Of a stretch of 6,969 bases of DNA, positions 4,650-6,969 are shown one piece after another (position 1 is the stretch's first letter; every line of letters starts with the position of its first letter). Location of the stretch: contig DATDYW010000007.1 in the NCBI GenBank assembly GCA_036516995.1, forward strand, positions 1-6,969, given 5' to 3'. Under the pieces are notes generated by a model, which was not told where the DNA came from, searched no databases, and worked only from the letters and a program-made list of their open reading frames with translations. Source of the stretch: DATDYW01 sp036516995 (GTDB lineage: Bacteria; Patescibacteriota; Minisyncoccia; Phycocordibacterales; JAACPR01). Position numbers and translations under genes: made by a program.

Positions 4650-4659
4650 GTGTTACTTT
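4631..4659 (+). promoter_or_regulatory. Promoter of the ClpP-like gene (TTGCGG-17-TACTTT)
   Basis: The -35 TTGCGG (4631-4636), a 17-bp spacer and -10 TACTTT (4654-4659) lie 7 nt before the ATG at 4667, so the transcript would be leaderless. The -10 overlaps the minus-strand -10 (4657-4662), and the -35 lies inside codons 5-7 of the divergent ORF. RNA polymerase can probably occupy only one of the two promoters at a time. Confidence 0.55.
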
Positions 4660-4685
4660 ATAGCAAATGCCCTCAAAAACGTCAA
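4657..4685 (-). promoter_or_regulatory. Strong minus-strand promoter (TTGACG-17-TATAAA, extended -10)
   Basis: The -35 TTGACG (4680-4685) and -10 TATAAA (4657-4662) are separated by exactly 17 bp, with TGC just before the -10 (extended -10). Each hexamer matches consensus at 5 of 6 positions, the best promoter in the window. The -35 lies inside codons 5-7 of the ClpP-like gene on the other strand. The start point would fall at or next to the GTG at 4649. Confidence 0.8.
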
Positions 4686-5245
4686 ACCCCCTCAGGGCGC
4701 CGCGCCGGAGGTCGGGGGCCGTTCACCTCACGGGGTACCTCGACGCCGACAAGTACCGCTCCGCCCTCGACGATCTCCGCCTCACCCCCGGTCGCGTTCG
4801 AATCATCTTCCGGGCTCCGGGAGGCGATGTCGACTGCGACGAGTTCTACCGGCTCGCCGACGCAATCAATCGCCGCGCCGGCTCCGTCGTCGGCATCGCC
4901 GACACGGAGACGGTCTCCGCTGCAGCCTGCCTCTTCCTCCAGTGCGGCGACCGCCGCGTCCTGCCGGGAACGGTGATTCAGGTGAACGGCCCCTACGCCA
5001 AAATGTCGCTCGCCTCGGTCATCGCCGGGCACCGCGTCGGCTTCGCCGAACGCCAGCGGCTCGGCGCGCTGCACCGACGCTTCGCGGCGGTCCTGCGCCG
5101 CGGCCTGGCTCGCACGAAAGTGGCGAGCCTAGCCAACGCAATCATCAGTGGCAAGGTGGCGCTCTTCAGGAGCGACACGCACGCGCACGTCCTCGACCTC
5201 GAGGAAGCCGGCGTCGCCCGGCTCTTGATGCGCCGCCTGCCCTGA
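4667..5245 (+). CDS. ClpP/crotonase-fold protein with altered catalytic positions
   Basis: The 192-residue product has the outline of a ClpP-like serine protease: GYLDADKYRSALDDL, a strand and turn VRIIFRAPGGDVD (PGG at 51-53, matching the ClpP 'SPGG' oxyanion-hole region), a helix EFYRLADAINRR, then SAAACLFLQCGDRRVLPGTVIQVNGP. The last part aligns with 'GxAASMGAxLLAAG...LPxSxxMIHQP' of ClpP. The candidate nucleophile S84 is shifted by one residue, so without a gap an Ala takes its place. The catalytic His of 'MIHQP' is replaced (QVNGP, N107). The C-terminal half is Arg-rich and diverged. Either it is an inactive scaffold or it uses another mechanism. No signal peptide is visible; the N-terminus is basic. 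ATG at 4667 is chosen because the promoter sits directly before it. Its own terminator follows the stop by 2 nt. Confidence 0.7.
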   Translation: MPSKTSNPLRAPRRRSGAVHLTGYLDADKYRSALDDLRLTPGRVRIIFRAPGGDVDCDEFYRLADAINRRAGSVVGIADTETVSAAACLFLQCGDRRVLPGTVIQVNGPYAKMSLASVIAGHRVGFAERQRLGALHRRFAAVLRRGLARTKVASLANAIISGKVALFRSDTHAHVLDLEEAGVARLLMRRLP

Positions 5246-5247
5246 TT

Positions 5248-5281
5248 GGCGCCTCTGCCCTGGAAGCGCCTTTTCTTTTTC
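5248..5281 (+). terminator. Intrinsic terminator after the ClpP-like gene
   Basis: GGCGC (5248-5252) pairs with GCGCC (5266-5270) around a 13-nt loop, followed at once by TTTTCTTTTTC. The stem starts 2 nt after the stop codon. It separates this gene from the RluA-family gene 24 nt downstream. Confidence 0.8.
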
Positions 5282-5304
5282 TCGGGTCGCGGTACCCTCT
5301 CCAC

Positions 5305-6057
5305 GTGAACGACAGCGAACCCGCCGTCCTCGCCGAGTCCACCCACTGGGTTGCGCTCGGGAAGCCCGCTGGGTGGCTCACGCATCCCGATGGACGCACG
5401 AACGCGCCGGCGCTTTCGGAGTGGTTCGTCGCGAAGTACCCGGAGGCCGCGGGCGTGGGAGAGCCGCAGCGCACGCTAGCGGGCGAGGAAATTGCACGCC
5501 CCGGCGTCGTGCACCGGCTCGACCGCGACACCACGGGCGTCGTGCTCCTGGCGCGCACCGCGGAGGGCTACGACCACCTCAAGCGCGCCTTCGCCGAGCG
5601 TCTTGCAGGTAAGCGGTACCGCGCGTTCGCCTGGGGCAACATTGTGGAAAACGAGATGACGATTCGGCTGCCCATTGGCCGTGCCCGCGGCGACTTCCGC
5701 AAGAAGTCGGCGAGCGCCAAGGCCCGCGGCGAAACACGGGAGGCGGAGACGCGCGTTGCCGTGCTCGCGCGAATTGTCGACGGCGGCGAGCACCTAGTTT
5801 TCATTGAGGCCGAGCCTGTCACGGGCCGCACGCACCAGATTCGGGCACACCTTGCCGCGGTGCACCACCCGGTGGTGGGGGACAAGCTCTACGCGCCGGG
5901 GCGTTCCGACGCGCTCGGCTTCTCGCGCCTCGCGCTGCACGCCTTGCGCATTTCCTTTCCCGACCTGGACGGCGCGCGACGAGAGATTGAAGCGCCCTAC
6001 CCGGCAGACTTTGCCGCCGCGGTGCAGACGTTTGTTGACAGCGACACCGGGCGGTAG
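5305..6057 (+). CDS. RluA-family RNA pseudouridine synthase
   Basis: Enzymes of this family isomerise specific uridines in rRNA or tRNA to pseudouridine in the cytoplasm. The 250-residue product (GTG start) has the three family motifs: VALGKPAGWLTHP (residues 16-28; motif I), GVVHRLDRDTTGVVLLAR (67-84; motif II, with the catalytic aspartate D73 in R-L-D) and GRTHQIRAHL (174-183; motif III, RNA-binding loop). The KRYRAFAWG strand at 103-111 is also typical. No S4 domain precedes the catalytic domain, as in RluA and TruC. The exact target uridine cannot be told. The frame is open far upstream, but a terminator T-tract at 5271-5281 and a TACCCT box (5293-5298) 6 nt before the GTG argue for the GTG as start. 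A short unknown gene follows after 15 nt. Confidence 0.93.
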   Translation: MNDSEPAVLAESTHWVALGKPAGWLTHPDGRTNAPALSEWFVAKYPEAAGVGEPQRTLAGEEIARPGVVHRLDRDTTGVVLLARTAEGYDHLKRAFAERLAGKRYRAFAWGNIVENEMTIRLPIGRARGDFRKKSASAKARGETREAETRVAVLARIVDGGEHLVFIEAEPVTGRTHQIRAHLAAVHHPVVGDKLYAPGRSDALGFSRLALHALRISFPDLDGARREIEAPYPADFAAAVQTFVDSDTGR

Positions 6058-6072
6058 CAGACTCTGGGAGAA

Positions 6073-6285
6073 ATGAGCTTTCAGTCTTCTCCGAACGTCA
6101 GCAGCTACGCCGACGAACTAGCCATCGAGTCAGCCTTCCTCGGCCTCACCCCCGCGGAGCTCACGGCTTCGAGGGCAGAGGCCGCCGAGGAGCTCCGCGT
6201 AATGGGCGGTATCCGCTTCAACACCGGCGGTCCCGGCATGAAAATGGACTACGAGGACGACGTCCTCCGGCAGCCGCACAGCTAG
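6073..6285 (+). CDS. Hypothetical 70-residue acidic protein
   Basis: I do not recognise this protein. ATG at 6073 is preceded by GGGAG (6066-6070), the only clear Shine-Dalgarno-like sequence in the window, though it is close to the start. The product is acidic and soluble: a predicted helix DELAIESAFLGL, a second helix TPAELTASRAEAAEELRVMG, then a glycine-rich turn (FNTGGPGMKMDYEDD). It has no cysteine, signal or membrane helix. It sits 15 nt after the RluA-family gene and probably shares its mRNA. A terminator begins on its stop codon. The periodic hydrophobic pattern, ribosome-binding site and terminator make it likely real. Confidence 0.65.
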   Translation: MSFQSSPNVSSYADELAIESAFLGLTPAELTASRAEAAEELRVMGGIRFNTGGPGMKMDYEDDVLRQPHS

Positions 6286-6315
6286 CCCTCAAGTCCGCGA
6301 GGGCTTTTCTTTTTC
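6284..6315 (+). terminator. Intrinsic terminator of the pseudouridine synthase operon
   Basis: AGCCCTC (6284-6290) pairs with GAGGGCT (6299-6305) around an 8-nt loop, followed by the T-rich TTTTCTTTTTC. The stem overlaps the stop codon of the preceding small gene. Confidence 0.85.
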
Positions 6316-6354
6316 TTCACCAAATCAAAAGTTACCTCGGAGGCGACAGTCGGA

Positions 6355-6424
6355 GCCGAAAACCGTTTCCGCCTAGCCGACGCGCTACGAATGTAGAGCG
6401 AGGCGTAGCGGAACGGTTTTCGGC
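6355..6424. repeat. Long imperfect hairpin upstream of rplS
   Basis: The arm at 6355-6372 (GCCGAAAACCGTTTCCGC) pairs with 6408-6424 (GCGGAACGGTTTTCGGC), leaving one bulged T. Inside it, GCGCTAC (6382-6388) pairs with GTAGAGC (6393-6399) at 6 of 7 positions around a GAAT tetraloop. No T-tract follows on either strand, so it is not an intrinsic terminator. With the hairpin at 6433-6462 it fills most of the gene-free stretch 6318-6475. Possible roles are an RNA element, a protein-binding palindrome or a dispersed repeat; nothing in the window decides. Confidence 0.7.
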
Positions 6425-6432
6425 CTGAATGG

Positions 6433-6462
6433 CCTCGCCCGTAGGCCGGTCTACGGCCGAGG
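6433..6462. repeat. Second hairpin upstream of rplS
   Basis: CCTCGCCCGTAG (6433-6444) pairs with CTACGGCCGAGG (6451-6462) at 11 of 12 positions around the loop GCCGGT. It lies 9 nt after the first hairpin and 13 nt before the rplS -35 box, so it is outside the predicted rplS mRNA. Confidence 0.65.
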
Positions 6463-6475
6463 GAGCCTCCCGCTA

Positions 6476-6504
6476 TTGCCAACCACAACCCTTCTGTGTA
6501 AGCT
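6476..6504 (+). promoter_or_regulatory. Promoter of rplS (TTGCCA-17-TAAGCT)
   Basis: TTGCCA (6476-6481), a 17-bp spacer and TAAGCT (6499-6504) place the transcript start about 5 nt before the ATG, giving a very short leader with no Shine-Dalgarno. The -35 matches consensus at 4 of 6 positions and the -10 at 4 of 6. Confidence 0.55.
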
Positions 6505-6516
6505 CTGCGGGCTTAT

Positions 6517-6945
6517 ATGGCTATTGCCTTTACGTCGGCCAATATTGAAGCTCGCCGCGCGCTCGACCTGCGCGCCGGCGACACCGTTCGCGTCCACCAG
6601 AAGATAGAGGAGAAGGGCAAGACCCGCATTCAGATTTTCGAGGGCCTCGTCATCGCGCGGAAGCACGGCGCCGAGGCGGGCGCGACCTTCACCGTGCGTC
6701 GCGCCGAGGGCGGCTACGGCGTCGAGAAAATTTACCCGCTCTTCTCGCCGGCCATCGACAAGATCGAGGTGGTGAAGCGCTCGAAGGTCCGGCGCGCGAA
6801 GCTCTACAGCATTCGCCGCAAGGCCGCCAAGGAAATTTCCAAGCGGATGAAGATGCTGGCGCACGAGGCCTCCGACGAGGTTGCGGTGCCGGCCGGAGAG
6901 GCAGAGGGGGAGCCGAAGGCGAAGGCAGAGGAGGCGGTCGCGTAG
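6517..6945 (+). CDS. rplS: 50S ribosomal protein L19
   Basis: L19 sits at the 30S-50S interface of the ribosome and contributes to an inter-subunit bridge. The 142-residue product shows the whole family pattern: LRAGDTVRVHQKIEEKGKTR (18-37), IQIFEGLVIARKHG (38-51), TFTVRRAEGGYGVEKIYPLFSP (57-78, with the G-V-E-x-x-x-P-L core) and IDKIEVVKRSKVRRAKLYSIR (80-100). Family members are usually about 115 residues; this one has an extra tail (about 113-142) rich in Glu, Ala and Lys and probably disordered. ATG at 6517 is chosen because the promoter lies 12 nt before it. In many bacteria rplS follows rpsP-rimM-trmD; here it stands alone behind its own promoter. The window ends 24 nt after the stop; a TTTCTTTTT run there has no hairpin that I can see. 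Confidence 0.97.
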   Translation: MAIAFTSANIEARRALDLRAGDTVRVHQKIEEKGKTRIQIFEGLVIARKHGAEAGATFTVRRAEGGYGVEKIYPLFSPAIDKIEVVKRSKVRRAKLYSIRRKAAKEISKRMKMLAHEASDEVAVPAGEAEGEPKAKAEEAVA

Positions 6946-6969
6946 CCAGTTTCTTTTTGAGGCCCGCGG

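Noticed and set aside
4480..5304. In-frame upstream extension of the RluA-family gene
   Set aside because: The extension runs through the ClpP-like gene in another frame and across an intrinsic terminator; its residues are Arg/Pro-rich and match no RluA N-terminal domain such as S4.
6945..6969. Terminator of rplS
   Set aside because: TTTCTTTTT is present at 6949-6957 but I find no GC-rich hairpin directly before it, and the window ends too soon to judge.

Overview
The window is GC-rich (about two thirds G+C by eye) and gene-dense. It probably comes from a member of the Candidate Phyla Radiation (Patescibacteria; a Parcubacteria lineage such as Kaiserbacteria or Adlerbacteria is my best guess). 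The reasons are a compact pilM-pilN-pilO type IV pilus set, tRNA genes without an encoded CCA, few Shine-Dalgarno sequences, several promoters placed so close to the start codon that the transcripts would be leaderless, and a mix of housekeeping genes with unrecognised short ORFs. The assignment is inference; no marker gene proves it.

Layout. Positions 1-2607 (+) hold a pilus assembly operon: pilM (cut by the left edge), pilN, pilO and a small one-helix membrane protein. Positions 2604-3506 (-) hold pyrB, convergent with the operon and overlapping it at the stop codons. Positions 3582-4115 hold three tRNA genes: Arg(UCU) and Val(UAC) on minus, Leu(CAG) on plus. Positions 4326-4685 hold a complete small minus-strand gene with promoter, ORF and terminator. 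It diverges over 17 bp from a ClpP/crotonase-fold gene (4667-5245, +). Then come an RluA-family pseudouridine synthase (5305-6057), a 70-residue unknown protein (6073-6285) with its own terminator, a hairpin-rich intergenic stretch (6318-6475), and rplS for ribosomal protein L19 (6517-6945).

The most striking part is the tRNA region. Downstream of both tRNA-Val and tRNA-Leu lies an element with the same architecture on opposite strands. It starts with a terminator hairpin that continues into a long inverted copy of that tRNA's own 3' end, reaching back to the T-loop. A conserved GC-rich core follows (CCGCAGCG, then a 17-mer shared at 16 of 17 positions). It ends with a GTGRCYRAATCCC motif that again copies the tRNA's T-arm in direct orientation. 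The tRNA-matching parts differ between the two elements and each fits its own tRNA, while the core is shared. I know of no named element of this type and treat it as a candidate new tRNA-end-associated repeat family.

How the genes work together. PilM, PilN and PilO form the inner-membrane alignment platform of a type IV pilus. PyrB makes carbamoyl-aspartate for pyrimidine synthesis. The tRNAs, the RluA enzyme and L19 belong to translation. Recurrent regulatory features are -10 boxes 6-9 nt before start codons and terminators with a C-interrupted T-tract (TTTTCTTTTT).
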